A stretch of 64,000 bases of DNA from Pycnopodia helianthoides (taxonomy: Eukaryota > Echinodermata > Asteroidea > Forcipulatida > Asteriidae). The notes below the pieces were generated by a model. The model was not told the DNA's origin and did no database searches. It was given only the letters and a program-made list of their open reading frames with translations. Location: positions 13,794,332-13,858,331 of the forward strand of contig CM063257.1 of the NCBI GenBank assembly GCA_032158295.1, read 5' to 3'. The translations under genes and the position numbers were made by a program. Shown one piece after another: positions 24,187 through 37,524 of this stretch. Every line of letters starts with the position of its first letter. Within the stretch, counting starts at the first letter, position 1.

Positions 24187-24445
24187 AAGGTGTTCGGTCA
24201 AAAGTCCGAAGAACTCTTGTTTTTGGTCGTTTTTGAGGTGTTCGGGGCAATAACCCGAGCAACTCTTTGTTATCGTTCGTTTTTTATTTGTTTGAGGTGT
24301 TCGTGCAACAGCGCGAACAACTCATTGTTGAGGTGTTCGTGCATCAGCGCGAACAACTCATTGTTATTGTTCGTTTTTTTTTTTTTTTTTCTTTCTTTCT
24401 TTGAGGTGTTCGTGCAACAGCGCGAACAACTCATTGTTTTTGTTC

Positions 24446-24506
<61 letters not shown>

Positions 24507-24510
24507 TTTT
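24187..24510 (+). repeat. 5' hairpin array with T-runs
   Basis: Five units of the type GAGGTGTTCG-NNN-CAACA-NNN-CGAACAACTC, separated by TTGTT, GTTCG and long T-runs (up to about 56 T). Stem versions differ: GGTC/GTCC, GGGG/CCC and GTGC/GCGC. After the array the sequence continues TTCTTCTTCTCAGTGGGC, the standard start of a unit. Confidence 0.8.
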
Positions 24511-24930
24511 TCTTCTTCTCAGTGGGCTTTGTCCAGAAAAAACGCATAGTTACGAGGCCTATATCAACTTTAAACTTTACATGTAGGTAGATTGCAACTA
24601 GCAGATGATACAGAAGTTGTGACGTCATGATTACGTCATCGGGTGTCAAATTACAAGTTATTTAAGTTCAAAAAGTGACGTCACGCCAATGCCTGTATGT
24701 CTCTGAATATTATAGTCACAGTATTCATATTTGGGCATATGATAGATCTAGACATGGGCAATCTTTAAAAAGTTAACATCAAAATCGTATGACCTTTACT
24801 TCCGGGTCGTTACCCTGGGTCGAAGTTTGCCTTTGGGTTTTTTTCTTGAAAAACATCACTTTCGGGCTTATTTACGGCATAACTCAAGATTGAAATTGAA
24901 TTGAACATTGAAACTTAGAACAAAAACAAG

Positions 24931-24961
24931 AGGTGTTCGTGCTTGTATTGCACGAACACCT
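24931..24961. repeat. Perfect 12-bp hairpin AGGTGTTCGTGC
   Basis: AGGTGTTCGTGC, 7-nt loop, GCACGAACACCT. It marks a switch from plus- to minus-oriented unit sequence (24.9-25.03 kb). Confidence 0.9.
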
Positions 24962-25664
24962 AAAAAACATAACAATAACAAAGAGGTGTTCGTGCTTGTA
25001 AAAAAAGGCAAAAAACAGATTTTTGAAGGGAAAAAATCCCGAAGGCAAACTTCGACCCAGGGTAACTTTTCAAATGTTGCCCCAGTCTTCAACTAAAAGG
25101 TGCCCAATTATGAACATCGTAGCTTTAAAATTGCCGAAACTACACCAATAAGCAAATGGTCAAATTTCAATTTTAAAAATGTTGTAATTCGACACCCGAT
25201 GACGTCATCATGACGTCATGACAAGTGTGTTGTCTTCATATCGAGGTACAATTGCCTGATGAGTTTTAAGGTTCAATTCAGTTTCAAACTTGAGTTATGC
25301 CCGAAAAATGAAAACAAAAACAAAGGCAGACTTTGACCTTCCGGTACGACCGGAACTAAAGGTCATAATATTTTGACGTTAACTTTTCAAATGTTGCCCT
25401 AGTCTTGAACTATCAGATGTCCAACGGTGAACACTATAGCCTACAAATTCATTGAAATACAGCGAATAGCAAATGGTCATATTTCAACTTTAAAAACCTT
25501 GTAATTTGACACCTGATGACGTCATAATGACGTCATGAAAACTGTGCTGTCTTTATATTGAGGTTCAAATGTCTGATGAGTTTCAAGTTTCAATTCAGTT
25601 TCAATCTTGAGTTATGCGACAGAGAAGAGTTCTCCTGAAGAAGAAGATGAAGAAGAAAAAAAAA

Positions 25665-25710
25665 CTAGAAATTGAATTTTTGTTTACTACAAAAACAAGA
25701 TGTTCGTGGT
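25665..25710 (-). repeat. 3' terminal hairpin with CTAG, GTTTTTGT variant
   Basis: Minus-strand stem GTTTTTGT/ACAAAAAT with CTAG at 25665-25668 and CGAACATCTT before the stem. Confidence 0.7.
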
Positions 25711-26527
25711 GAGTGATTGATTGAATACGTAACGACATTAACCTTATCAATCAAATGCCTGGTTCAAGAGTTATGAATTTTTCAAAAATTAAACATCAAC
25801 TTCCAGTTTGGACCGGAGGTCAAGGTCAAATAGGGTCACATTTTATGTAGCGCGTGATTAGTTTATTAAAACCTTTTAGATGATGGATGGATTGTAAACA
25901 TCCAATATTTGAAATATATATCCATGAAATTTAAAACTTCAAGGTCAAGGTCAATTAAAAGTCAAGGTCAGACGGGTAACATTTTGAATAGCGTGTCTCA
26001 TTTTAATTAAGACCTTTTAGATGATGTATGGTTTGTAAAAATCCAACATGTGCTTCAGGAGTTATGCAATTTTGAAATATTAGATGAATTTTCTTTAGAT
26101 GGGCGATGTACAATTTAACAGCGACGCTAAACGTATTCCTACAAGTAGCTGATGTAAAACTGAACTACACGTTCAATATACATGTATGTGTACATGTGTT
26201 ATTACGCTAGCGTGCGTTATGAAAGAGGGTCAACAAATACGTGCGCTTTAATGCCGGTTTTAGACCAGATGTAAAGGTAAAAACGTTGTCATTTCTGTGC
26301 AAAAGTTTTAGCAGGATCATAGATCTACAACCTGATTAGGCTGAAATGATTAACAGTTTTTGACATATAAATTTTTGAAAATGTTCAACTTCCCGTCTGA
26401 ACCGGAAATAAAGGTCAAATTGGGTCATAATTTGTGAAGCGTTTGTTGAACGTCAGACGACCTGTCCGATGATGTGTAGATTGTAAAAATCCAACGTGTG
26501 GTTCAGGAGTTATTAATTTTTCAAATA

Positions 26528-26575
26528 CTAGACATGAGTTTGTAACAAACAAACACTGGGGTTTCGGTTGTCTTG
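26528..26575 (-). repeat. Weak 3' terminal hairpin with CTAG
   Basis: CTAG at 26528-26531 with an imperfect GTGTTTGTTTGTTAC stem; a similar variant with GGGGTTTCGGTTG lies at 59388. Confidence 0.45.
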
Positions 26576-26879
26576 TCAATAATAAAATTTTGAATTAATG
26601 TAATAATTAAATTGACACTTGATAACATCACCATGACGAAAACATGTTTTTCGACACACAGATTGTGACTTTGTGACACTTGGTAAAGAAATGTATTTTT
26701 GTATTTCAATTTTCTGTTTGAACCGGAAGTCAAAGAGGGTGAAATCTTTTTTAATAACATGTTAAATGTGCCCCAAGTTACAAGATGGCACAACAAAATT
26801 ATAACTCTTAACATAATTATGGTTCACACGTTAAAAAGTTTTAAATAATAAACTTTTAAAAAAAATAGATTAAACAACT

Positions 26880-27340
26880 GCGCCAAAGCTTCATTTATTA
26901 ATACCGCACAGACCTTGAATGAATTGTGGTGGGAAAATTCAATGAATTTACTTGAGTATAACCATTACTAATATCCCCAAACGCTTCCGTAATTAATAGT
27001 GCAATAATTCTCCACAAACAAGAGGGCGTTATACAGGTTCACCGTTGTTCACAATTGTTAGATAAACATTGCAACTAATTCATGAATGAACGGAACGACG
27101 CCATGCGTGTGACACTGGCTCTCTGTGTAGGTACGGCCCGTATGGAGTTTACAGTGTGTCTTACGTGCAATGTACACAGTCATTGCGATCGCGCTTTTCT
27201 GACGATGCGTGTTTTTAAATCGTTAATATCGTCAACAAAGGAACAAAATCCCTTGATGGAACTGCAGTTAGATCTAAGTTAGAGCACAGGCTTTCATTTG
27301 ATGTATTGATGTGTCTTTTAAGACTGTTAATATTAGACGG
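26880..27340. other. Non-repeat-like interval, no gene
   Basis: Sequence without the usual array blocks; open frames here are short and show no domain or splice context. Confidence 0.4.
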
Positions 27341-30300
27341 ACTATCTTTGGGTGTGCAATATCGATGAAACAATGAGCGACGATGTATTCCATGCCCGCA
27401 TGTAGCTGTACAGTGCAATGCCCACGTTAACAACAAAACTACACGTGGCTGTACAGGTAGAGCGTATGTGTACATGTGTTCTTTCACTATCGCGTGTCGT
27501 CAATGCAGGTCAACTTAAACGGGCGCCTTTTTCGACCAGATGTAAAGGTCAAAATATTGTTATTTCAGTGCAAAAGTTTGAGCAGGCTTAACATTATAAA
27601 ACCTGATACAAAAAAACTATAAAATGATCAGTAGTTTTTGAGATATGAATTGTTGAAATTTTCAACTTCCGATTTGAACCAGAAGTTAAGGTCAAATGGG
27701 GTCAACCTACGTGTAGGGTTTAATAAACTTGAGTTATGATTTTTTTTTAAATATTAAACTTTGATTTAATGTTATTCAAAACTTGATGACGTCATTATGA
27801 CATCATCAAGTTTGTGTCGTCTTGATATTAAGGTTTAATTGTCTTATGAGTTTCAATACTCAATTCAACTTCAATCTTGAGTTATGCCCCAAAATTGAAA
27901 ATTTTCACGAAAGAACACAAAGGCAGACTTTGACCTTCCGGTACGACCAGAAGTAAAAGTCATACAATTTTGTTGTTAACTTATCAAATGTTGCCCCAGT
28001 CTTGAACTATCAGATGCCTAAAAAATGAACATCATAGCTTTCGAATTTAATGAGATACGGCGAATAGCAAATGGTCATTTTTCAGCTTTAAAAACCCTGT
28101 AATTCGACACCTGATGACGTCACCGTGACGTCATGAAAACTGTGCCGTCTTCATATTGTGGTTCAATTGTCTGATGAGTTTCAAGGTTCAATTCAATTTC
28201 AATCTTGAGATATGTTGCTGAGAAGAGTTCTCCGGAAGAAGAAGATGACGTCATCAGGTTTTGAATAACATTAAATCAAAGTTTATGATTCATAACTCAT
28301 GAACCACATGTTGGATTTTTACAATCCACACATCATCGGACAGGTCGTTGTAAGTTTAACAAACCATACATACAGGTTGACCCCATTTGATCTTTACCTT
28401 GGTTCAAATCGGAAGTTGAAAATTTGAACAATTCAAAAACTACTAATCATTTCAGAGATTTTTTTGTATTAGGTTGTAGAACGTTAAGCCTGCTCAAACT
28501 TTTGCACAGAGATAACAACATTTTGACCTTTACATCTGGTCGAAAAAGGCGCAAGTTTAAGTTGACCCGCATGGACGACGCGCGATGGTGAAAGAACACA
28601 CGTAAACATACGCTGTACCCGTACAGCCACACATACATCCCACGTAACAGTTGACCGTCAATAAGATGGTCAATTAGGGTCAACCTCCTCTAGCTACACG
28701 TGCACTGCACGTGCAGCTTCATTGACGTTCTATGTTACATGCATGTGTGATTATTTTGCACGTAAGTGTATTTGTGCTGTGGGAACCGTGCTGGAATACA
28801 TTCCTCATCCATCGGTGTTAGAACTCATATTGCACCCTAGCGGATAATCCATCTAATATTGGAAAAATTCTTAACTCCTGTACCACACGTTGGATTTGTA
28901 CAATTCATACATCATCTGAAAGGTCTTAATTAAATTGACACGCGCTATTCACAATGTGACCCGTATGACCTTGACTTCCGGTAAAAACCGGAAGTTTAAA
29001 TTTCATGGATATATATTTCAAATATTTGATGTTTACAATCCATCCATCATCTAAAAGGTTTTAATAAACTAATCACGCGCTACATAAAATGTGACCCTAT
29101 TTTGACCTTGACCTCCGGTCCAAACCAGAAGTTGATGTTTAATTTTTGAAAAATTCATAACTCTTGAACCAGGCATTTGATTGATAAGGTAAATATCATT
29201 ACGTATTCAATCAATCACTCACCACGAACATCTTGTTTTTGTAGTAAACAAAAATTCAATTTCTATTTTTATTTTTTTTTCTTCTTCATCTTCTTCTTCC
29301 GGAGAACTCTTCTCAGCAACATAACTCAAGATTGAAATTGAATTGAAACTTGAAACTCATCAGACAATTGAACCACAATATGAAGACGGCACAGTTTTCA
29401 TGACGTTACAATGACGTCATCAGGTGTCAAATTACAAGGTTTTTAAAGTTGAAAACTTACCATTTGCTATTTGCTGTAGTTCAATGAATAAAAAAGCTAT
29501 GATGTTCATAGTTAGGCATCTGATAGTTCAAGACTCGGGCAACGTTTCAAAAGTTAACAACAAAATTGTATGACCTTTACTGCTGGTCGTACCGGAAGGT
29601 CAAAGTTTGCCTTTGTGTTTTTTCGTGAAAAAAATCAATTTTTGGGTATAACTCAAGATTGAAATTAAATTGAACATTGAAACTCATAAGACAATTGAAC
29701 CTCAATATCAAGATGACACAAACTTGATGATGTTACGATGACGTCATCAGGTTTCGAATAACATTCAATCAAAGTTTAATATTTAAAAAAAATCATAACT
29801 CATGAACCACATGTTGGATTTTTACAATCCACACATCATCGGACAGGTCGTTGAAAGTTTAACAAACCCTACACACAAGTTGACCCCATTTGACCTTTAC
29901 TTCCGGTTCAAATCGGAAGTTGAAAATTTGAACAATTTATATCTCAAAAACAACTGATCATTTCAGAGTTTTTTGTATCAGGTTGTAGAACGTTAAGCCT
30001 GCTCAAACTTTTGAACAACAATAACAACATTTTGACCTTAACATCTGGTCGAAAAAGGCGCACGTTTAAGTTGACCCGCATTGACGACGTGCGATGGTGA
30101 AAGAACACAATTGTAAACATACGCCGACCTGTACAGCCACACATACATCTCATGCAACAGTTGACCGTCAATAAGACGGTCAATTAGGGTCAACCTCCTC
30201 TACACGTGCACTGACATGTGCAGTTTCATTGACGTTCTATGTTAAATGCATGTGTGATTATTTTGCACGTAAATGTATTTGTGCTGTGGGAACCATGCTG

Positions 30301-31207
30301 GAATACAATCCGCATCCATCGGTGTTAGAGCTTATAATTGCAACCCAGCGGATCATCCATCTAATATTTGAAAAAATCTTAACTCCTGAACCGCATATTG
30401 GATTTTAACAATTCAAACATCATCTGAAAGGTCTTGTTAGACTTATCACGTGCTACACAATATGCGACCCTGTTTGACCTTGACTTCCGGTTAAAGTTGG
30501 AAATTGATTATTAATCTTTCATAAATTACAAATCCTGAACCACATGTTTTATTTTTATCATCTATGCGTCATAAGAAAGGACTCAAAAGACTACACCAAC
30601 GCTACCAAGTGTGACCTCATTTGACATTGCCTTCTGGTTCAAAACGGAAGTGGAAACTTTACATTTAAAAAAATCATAAGTTCTTAACCACATATAATAT
30701 TATTAGATGTTTACAATCCATCCATCATCTAAAAGGTCTTCATAAATTATTCACGCGCTACACAAAAAGTGACCCTTTTTAACATTGACTTCCGGTCTAT
30801 ATCAGATATTGATGTTTAAATTTTGAAAAATTCATAACTCCTGAAACAGGCAATGGATTTTCACAATCCATATATCATCTGAAAGGTCATAAATAAATTG
30901 ACACGCACTATTCAAAATGTGACCGGTTTGACCTTGACTTCCGGTAAAAAACGGAAGTTGAAATTGTATGTTATAAAAATTCATAACTTCTGAACCACGT
31001 ATTGGATTTTTACAATCTAAACATCGTTGGGATGATATGTAACAACTTAAGAAACGATACACAGAATATAATCTCATATGACATTGACTTCTGGTTCAAA
31101 CCGGCAGTTGAAGTTTTATATTGAATAAATATAACTCCTGAACCAGAAATTGGATTGATATGGTAAAATTTTGTCACCAAATCAATCAATCACAACTTGA
31201 TGACTCA

Positions 31208-31249
31208 CGAACACCTTGTTTTTGTAGTTGACAAAAACTCAATCTCTAG
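31208..31249 (+). repeat. 3' terminal hairpin with CTAG, GTTTTTGT variant
   Basis: CGAACACCTT, stem GTTTTTGT/ACAAAAAC with loop AGTTG, then CTCAATCTCTAG. Both stem sides differ from the GTGTTTGT form and still pair. Confidence 0.8.
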
Positions 31250-31937
31250 TTTTTTCTTCTTATCTTCTTCCGTAGAACTCTTCTCGGCAACATAACTCAA
31301 GATTGAAACTCGTCAGTCAATTGTACCTCAATATTAAGACATAACACTTGTCATGACGTCATGATGACGTCATCTGGTGTCGAATTAAATGGTTGTTAAA
31401 GTTGAAAAATGACCATTTGCTTTTTGCTGTAGTCTTAGCAATTTGAAAGCTACGATGTTCATAATTGGGCAGCGTGTAGTTGAAGGCTGGGGCAACATTT
31501 GAAAAGTTCACACCAAAATCGTATGATCTTTACTTCCGGGTTTTTTGCCTTTTTTACAACATAACTCAAGATTGAAAGTGAATTGAACATTGAAACTTTT
31601 CAGACAATTGAACCTCAGTATCAAGACGACACAGACTTGATGATGTCATGATGACGTCATCAGGTAATAAATTACACTATATCAAAGTTTAATATTTGTA
31701 AAAATCTTAACTCCTGAACCAAATGTTGGATTTTTACAATCTATAAAACATCGGACAGGTCGTTGAAAGTTCAACAATCGCTACACACAATTTGACCCCA
31801 TTTGACCTCTCAACCGGAAGTTGAAAATTTCAAAAATTCATATCTCAAAAACTACTTATCATTTTATAGATCTTTTTGTATAAGGTTGTAGAGCGTTAAG
31901 CCTGCTCAAACTTTTGCACAGAGATAACAACATTTTT

Positions 31938-32110
31938 GAGGTGTTCGTGCAACAGCGCGAACAACTCTTTGTTTTTTCGTGTTTTTTTTTTTAGGTGTTC
32001 GTGCAGCAGCGCGAACAACTCATTGTTTTTGTTCGTTTTTTTTTTTTGAGGTGTTCATGCAAGAGCACGAACAACTCATTGTTTTTGTTCGTTTTTTTTT
32101 TTTTTTTTTA
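31938..32110 (+). repeat. 5' hairpin array with T-runs
   Basis: Three units (GTTCGTGC/GCGCGAAC twice, GTTCATGC/GCACGAAC once), each followed by CATTGTTTTTGTTCG and a T-run. The left flank AACAACATTTTT interrupts a unit block that is intact elsewhere (28515, AACAACATTTTGACC), which marks another insertion start. Confidence 0.8.
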
Positions 32111-33013
32111 GCTTTACATATTCTTCTCAGTGGGCTTTGTCCGCAAGCAAACGCATACTTGCAAACCTTTGATCAATTTAAAACTTCATGTGAAATTAGA
32201 ACATAACTAGCAGAAGCTGAGTAAGTTGTGACGTCATGATTACGTGATCAGGTGTCAAATTACAAGCCATTTAAGGTCAAAAAGTTACCTCATGCCAATG
32301 CTGGTATGTCTCTGAATATTATAGCCACAGTATTCATATTTGGGCATATGATAGATCTAGACATAGGCAATCTTTGAAAAGTTAACACCAAAATCGTATG
32401 ACCTTTACTTCCGGGTCGTTACCCAGGGTCGAAGTTTGCCTTTGGGTTTTTTCTTGAAAAACATCACTTTCGGGCTTATTTACGGCATAACTCAAGATTG
32501 AAATTGAATTGAACATTGAAACTCATCAGACATTTGAACCTCAATATCAAGACAACAAAAACTTGATGATGTCATGATGACGTCATCAGGTTTTAAATTA
32601 CAATAAATTAAAGTTTCATATTTGTACAAAATCATAACTCGTGAACCACATGTTGGATTTTTAAAATCGACACATCAACGGACAGGTCGTTTAAAAGTTA
32701 ACAAACCCTACACAAAATTTGACCCCATTTGACCTTTACTTCCGGTTCAAATCGGAAGTTGAAACTTTCAAAATTCATATCTCAAAAACTACTGATTATT
32801 TTAGTTTATTTTTTGTATGAAGGTGTATAACGTTAAGCCGGCTCAAACTTTTGCACTCAGGTGACAATATTTTGACCTTTACATCAGGTCGAAAAATGCG
32901 CACGTTTAAGTTGACCCGCATTGACGACGCACGATAGTGACAGAACACAGGTACACAAACGCTGTACATGTGTTAAATCCAGTACACTGAAGGCTATGCG
33001 TGATTCCGTGCAC

Positions 33014-34740
33014 GTTTGGACATGTCACAGTACATCATACTTTTAACAATGGCGGCGCAGCGCTTGGGAACTGAGTTTCCCTCAACCTGTGCTACGTTTG
33101 GCGTCAAATCGTTTCCCTTTTCGCCCTTCTGGTGGCTTGATGGTGATTATGGAATTGAAGACCTAATTTCACTGAGATGTCCACCTGCTTCAGTGATTCG
33201 TATCACTTTTATTATGCGAGAAAATGCAAGCAGAAAAGGATTAACATTGGTTATGTTTTGATCATACACCGAAAAGAACGGACGTGACATCAGCTTGTTA
33301 AGGGCGTTTCAGACCGGCACTCACGGCAGTGTTTATCGGCGCGACACGGTGAGTACAACGGTAAGCTTCGTTTCAACATAATCTCTTTTCAAAATGAATG
33401 TGTCAAGTAGTGACGTTTGTAAAACTAAGGGTCGTTTAATGATCATGGAGGAGGAAGAATTGGGCAATGGGGATTGGTATGATTGTTGGCTCTGTCAATA
33501 GTGTCAGAAAATGGTGAGATTTGATGAATGTGTTCCATCAACTATAAAACTAATATTACTATGCCAAATTATAATCTTGAAATGTTTTAAGTCTTGAATT
33601 GTGTTTATTTTACCAGTTAGTACAGTGATCAAAGAACATATGGAACAGAGTCTGATGGCGGGATGAGAGGCTGATGACTGGGTCAGGACTGGTACACAGA
33701 AGGAGTTGCAACTGTCAACATGAGCCATCTTTAGTCTTCACTGCTCCTGTCAGTTGTCAACTATGGTTATACCTGGCCAAAACAATGATTATGGATGGTC
33801 TTTTCTTGAGAGGTAAATTTACAGCAGTTTATTGAAGGTTCAAAATGACACAAATTATGCAAGGTAAAACATGTCCAAAGGGATTGAAATAATACTTCTG
33901 GTTGAGCCCATTTTCCTTGTAATTCATTGCATTTTTTGTTGGTATGGATAACATGACTTTGCGTAACTAATGCTGTGAGACTTTCTATTCAAAGAAGTTA
34001 ACATATTTTTGAAACATTCTAAACATAAGTTATTGTAAGTTTGTTTATGCATTTAAAATATTGTGCTATGATTTTTATTGTGTTATATGAATTTTTTTTT
34101 TTGAGACTTGGTAGGTTATGAAAAAATGTCTGAAGATTATTCATGAAGTCATACTCTGTTCATTGTTTTTTCTTCATCAGAATGCAGCACATCCAGTACC
34201 GGAATGGTCTACAGTGAAAATTGTGACACTTGCTGTTATGTTCCATTCCTTATTTCCCTGCCAAGTCACTGTATGATGCACCATGGAGGTAGAAATAGTA
34301 TTTGACTCAGTTTTTTTCAGTCTAACTTCAGTCTAAAAGACTTCACAAGAGGCTTAGACTTGCATCTTCATGATGTGCCTTTGTCTTGCATTCCAGACAA
34401 GTGTCTTCTACGGTTTAGTTTTCTCAAGTCAATTTTTTCTCAAGTAACAATATCTAAAAATCAAGCAAGCCATTTATAAATTGCAACTGAAAGCTTACAC
34501 AATGCTTGACTTATTTGAAGGTTATCATCATCAAGTGTATTATGAACAATCATTTTTCATCCATCGATACTCAATGAGAATCCAAATTTATTTGAAATCC
34601 TTTGACAATTTTTAATAATAATATTTTAGCTTAATAATGTCAACTTGAACAACATAGCTTGTGTGAACTTGTGATTTATAATGAATCAATAAAGAATAAG
34701 TTTTCATGAAGCAATAAATTAGCTTTTAATAGTGAATGGC
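33014..34740 (+). other. Captured-looking spliced cassette, copy 1
   Basis: This segment of about 1.7 kb recurs at 45208-47010 and 49074-50605. Possible exon A contains a 70-codon frame (ATG at 33049 to stop at 33261; WWLDGDYGIEDL is a recognisable stretch) and ends at 33360 before GTAAGC. Possible exon B is 33617-33812 (acceptor TTTACCAG, donor GTAAAT) and exon C is 34181-34288 (acceptor TTCATCAG, donor GTAGAA). The tail has AATAAAG (about 34690). Introns are retained, so it moved as DNA. I do not recognise the protein; the frame is truncated in copy 2 and broken in copy 3, which suggests a non-coding or decayed captured gene. Confidence 0.5.
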
Positions 34741-35090
34741 ATACTTGATATAGTTGGGTTGCTTGCTAGCTTATTACACGTTTGACAATTTATTCCTGAA
34801 GCATGACCCCACTTTGACCTTTCCTTCCAGTCCAAACAGGAAGTTCTAACTATACAAAACTCTAGTATCTGTTCAAGAGTCTCGTAACCTGATTTTGGCA
34901 ATAGCTTTGTCAGTCTTTAAAACAGTCGTCCATGCAAACCTCGCTAACAATCAAACGTCAGGCTTTTAATCATGTGCTTTTTTATATTTTTGCTAAAGTT
35001 TGTAGGTTGTTAGGCACGCCACAAAACAGTAATGGCACTAAATTCCACTCAATGCAATAGCTCTCGCGTTGACTACAACACTGACCCCAT
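34741..35090. other. Array sequence without gene
   Basis: Joins the cassette to the next 3' hairpin. The phrase around CACGCCACAAAACAGT is shared with 44165-44190 and with 20970 (inverted). No coding evidence. Confidence 0.5.
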
Positions 35091-35095
35091 TGATA

Positions 35096-35138
35096 GCCGA
35101 ACACCTCGTGTTTGTTTGGACAAACACTTGCGCTCTAG
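35096..35138 (+). repeat. 3' terminal hairpin with CTAG
   Basis: CGAACACCTC, stem GTGTTTGT/ACAAACAC with loop TTGG, then TTGCGCTCTAG followed by TTTT. Confidence 0.82.
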
Positions 35139-36419
35139 TTTTATTTTTTAGTTTTTCTTCTTCTCACTGGGCTTTGTCCACAAAAAACGCATAGTTGCGA
35201 GGCCTATGTCAACATGAAACTTTACATGTAGGTAGATTGCAACTAGCAGATGATACAGAAGTTGTGGCGTCATGATGACGTCATCGGGTGTCAAATTACA
35301 AGCAAATTTAAGTTTTAAAAGTGACGTTAGGCCAATGCCTGTATGTCTCTGAATATTATAGCCACATTATTCATATTTGGGCATATGATAGATCTAGACA
35401 TGGGCAATCTTTAAAAAGTTACACCAAAATCGTGTTACCTTTACTTCCGGGTCGTTACCCTGGGTCGAAGTTTGCCTTTGGGTTTTTTCTTGAAAAACAT
35501 CACTTTCGGGCTCATTTACGGCATAACTCAAGATTGAAATTGAATTGAACATTGAAACTCATCAGGCATTTGAACCTTAACATCAAGACAACACAAACTT
35601 GATGATGTCATGACGACGTCATCGGGTTTTGAATTACAATAAATCAAAGTTTAATATTTGTAAAAAATCATAACTCGTGAACCGCATGTTGGATTTTTAC
35701 AATCGACACATCATCGGACAGATCGTGGAAAGTTTAACAAACCTTACACAAAGCTTGACCCCATTTGACCTTAACTTCCGGTTCAAATCGGAAGTTGAAA
35801 ATTTCAAGTTGTAGTTCCTTGAGCTTTCTCAAACTTTTGCACAGACATAATATCAATTTGAGCTTAACTTCCGGTCGAAATCAGACGTTAAAGCCCACGA
35901 GTGTGATTACCCGCGTTTTAAACTGTGTATAGTGCTAAAGCACTGTGGCTGGCTGTTCCGCTCTACTGATCACAGGGGGCAAAGTCCATTTGGCATTAGG
36001 CTATGCATAGAGCAAGGCTGTATGGGCTGTGTTGGTCAAATCCAAATGTGATCATTTTTGCCAGATAACAAAAGACACACTTCGCAAGATCACGCAACCT
36101 TCAAACTGCGCACATAGTTAGCTCTTCACCTGTAGAAGACACCGCTTTCTTTGCGTCATAATGACGTCATCATGTGTTCAATTAAATTGAAATAAAGTTT
36201 AATATTTGAAACTTCACATATAGTTAGATATTCATGGGGAGATGAAACAGAAGTTGTGACAAGATAATGACGTCATCTGATGATTTATTATAAAATTAGG
36301 TAATTAAACACAATTAATTTTACTAAAGTTTGAACCCTTTTCATTCAACAAACGTAGCTCAAAAACTACGGAGTTTCAATTTTTCTTTCTTCCTTGAAAC
36401 CAACAAATAATAGATACTT

Positions 36420-37400
36420 ATCATTTCATACAGAAGAGGAGGCTTCACTGAGATGTCCACCTGTTTTAGTGATTTGCACGACTTTTAATAACTGACTAAA
36501 ATTCAATCTGAAAGAGATCGACAATGGTTTGCGTTTCATCAAACACCGAGACCGATGTCACGTTGATCGCCCAGACCATGCCCGCGTAAAGCGTTGTAGG
36601 CCCGCTGAGTACATCCTTCAGACACGGTGATTAAAATGGTAAGCTTTCGTTCAATACATCGTTTGAATAGAATGGTATGCTTTCCTCATCTTGTGCACAG
36701 GCATGTTCATAAACTGTATCCATTAATTGCCAAGTGTTTTTTGTTTGTTTGTCTTTTAAAGTACGACTATTTGATCACGTATGTGGGCCCTTTACTTTAG
36801 TACTATCATTGAGGAAGAAGTGTCCTCCATGGTGTAGGCCTGAGAATGACCAAGATAGTATTGATTTGTTGACTGTCACGTTGTTTGCCTAGATGTATGT
36901 ATAGCGACATATATAATTAGGGCATTGAAACAATTTTGGTTTTTACGTAAACAATTTCAACCCTACGGATATGATGAAGTTTTGTCACATTTCTCCTAAA
37001 TCATGTTATTCAATTCTTCAGAGGTAGTTTACTACATTGAAAATTCAAATTAAACCAAACTTAATTTGCAAGGGAAACAATTTTTGCATGAGCTAATCAA
37101 AAGTTGACGGTGTTTTTTAAGCTGTTCTCCATTCAATTCAAGGCACTCTGTCTATATAGATAAAATTAAGCCCAAAATCTGATTTGCAGTGGAGACATTT
37201 TGGAAATAATTCTTAACATGTACCGTAAATGCTTTTACACGAACGATTGTCTTTAAGGTTACTAATTTCATTTAATTTTTAATATTTGTATGTCCCTTCT
37301 TTAGATTGTGGGTTTCACAGCACATCAAGTACCGCAACCCAGGCTCCATATGGTGGCAGCAACAGAAAACATACTGTTAAAGCAAGTTTTTTAATTTGAC
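36420..37400 (+). other. Diverged partial cassette, copy 4
   Basis: Fragments match the cassette: GAGGCTTCACTGAGATGTCCACCTG, split as CTTCACTGAGATGTCCACCT (about 36450); CACGGTGATTAAAATG followed by GTAAGC (36639); and ACATCAAGTACCGCAACC (about 37323). It is an older, decayed relative. Confidence 0.5.
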
Positions 37401-37524
37401 TTTTGCCCAGTGTATATCAACATTTCAGAGGGAGAAATTGCACTTAAATCGTTTCACTTAAATATCCCAAATCATGAAGGGCCTATGCTTGCATCATTAC
37501 GATGTGCCTTTTTCTTGTATATTA

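Larger units (their letters stand above)
25720..31800. repeat. Large imperfect inverted repeat centred near 28.2-29.3 kb
   Basis: The minus-oriented sequence left of 28245 mirrors the plus-oriented sequence right of about 29285. Examples: GAGTTCTCCGGAAGAAGAAG (28220) against CTTCTTCTTCCGGAGAACTC (29290), and 27430-27600 against 29985-30150. Between the arms, 28250-28680 is a direct copy of 29740-30180. Confidence 0.75.

Noticed and set aside
24187..24510. Rho-independent terminators
   Set aside because: Hairpin plus T-run looks bacterial, but the region is animal repeat DNA; the hairpins sit at element ends.
33049..33261. A confident protein-coding gene in the cassette
   Set aside because: The frame is shortened in copy 2 and broken in copy 3, and no domain is recognisable; kept only as a possible captured gene.
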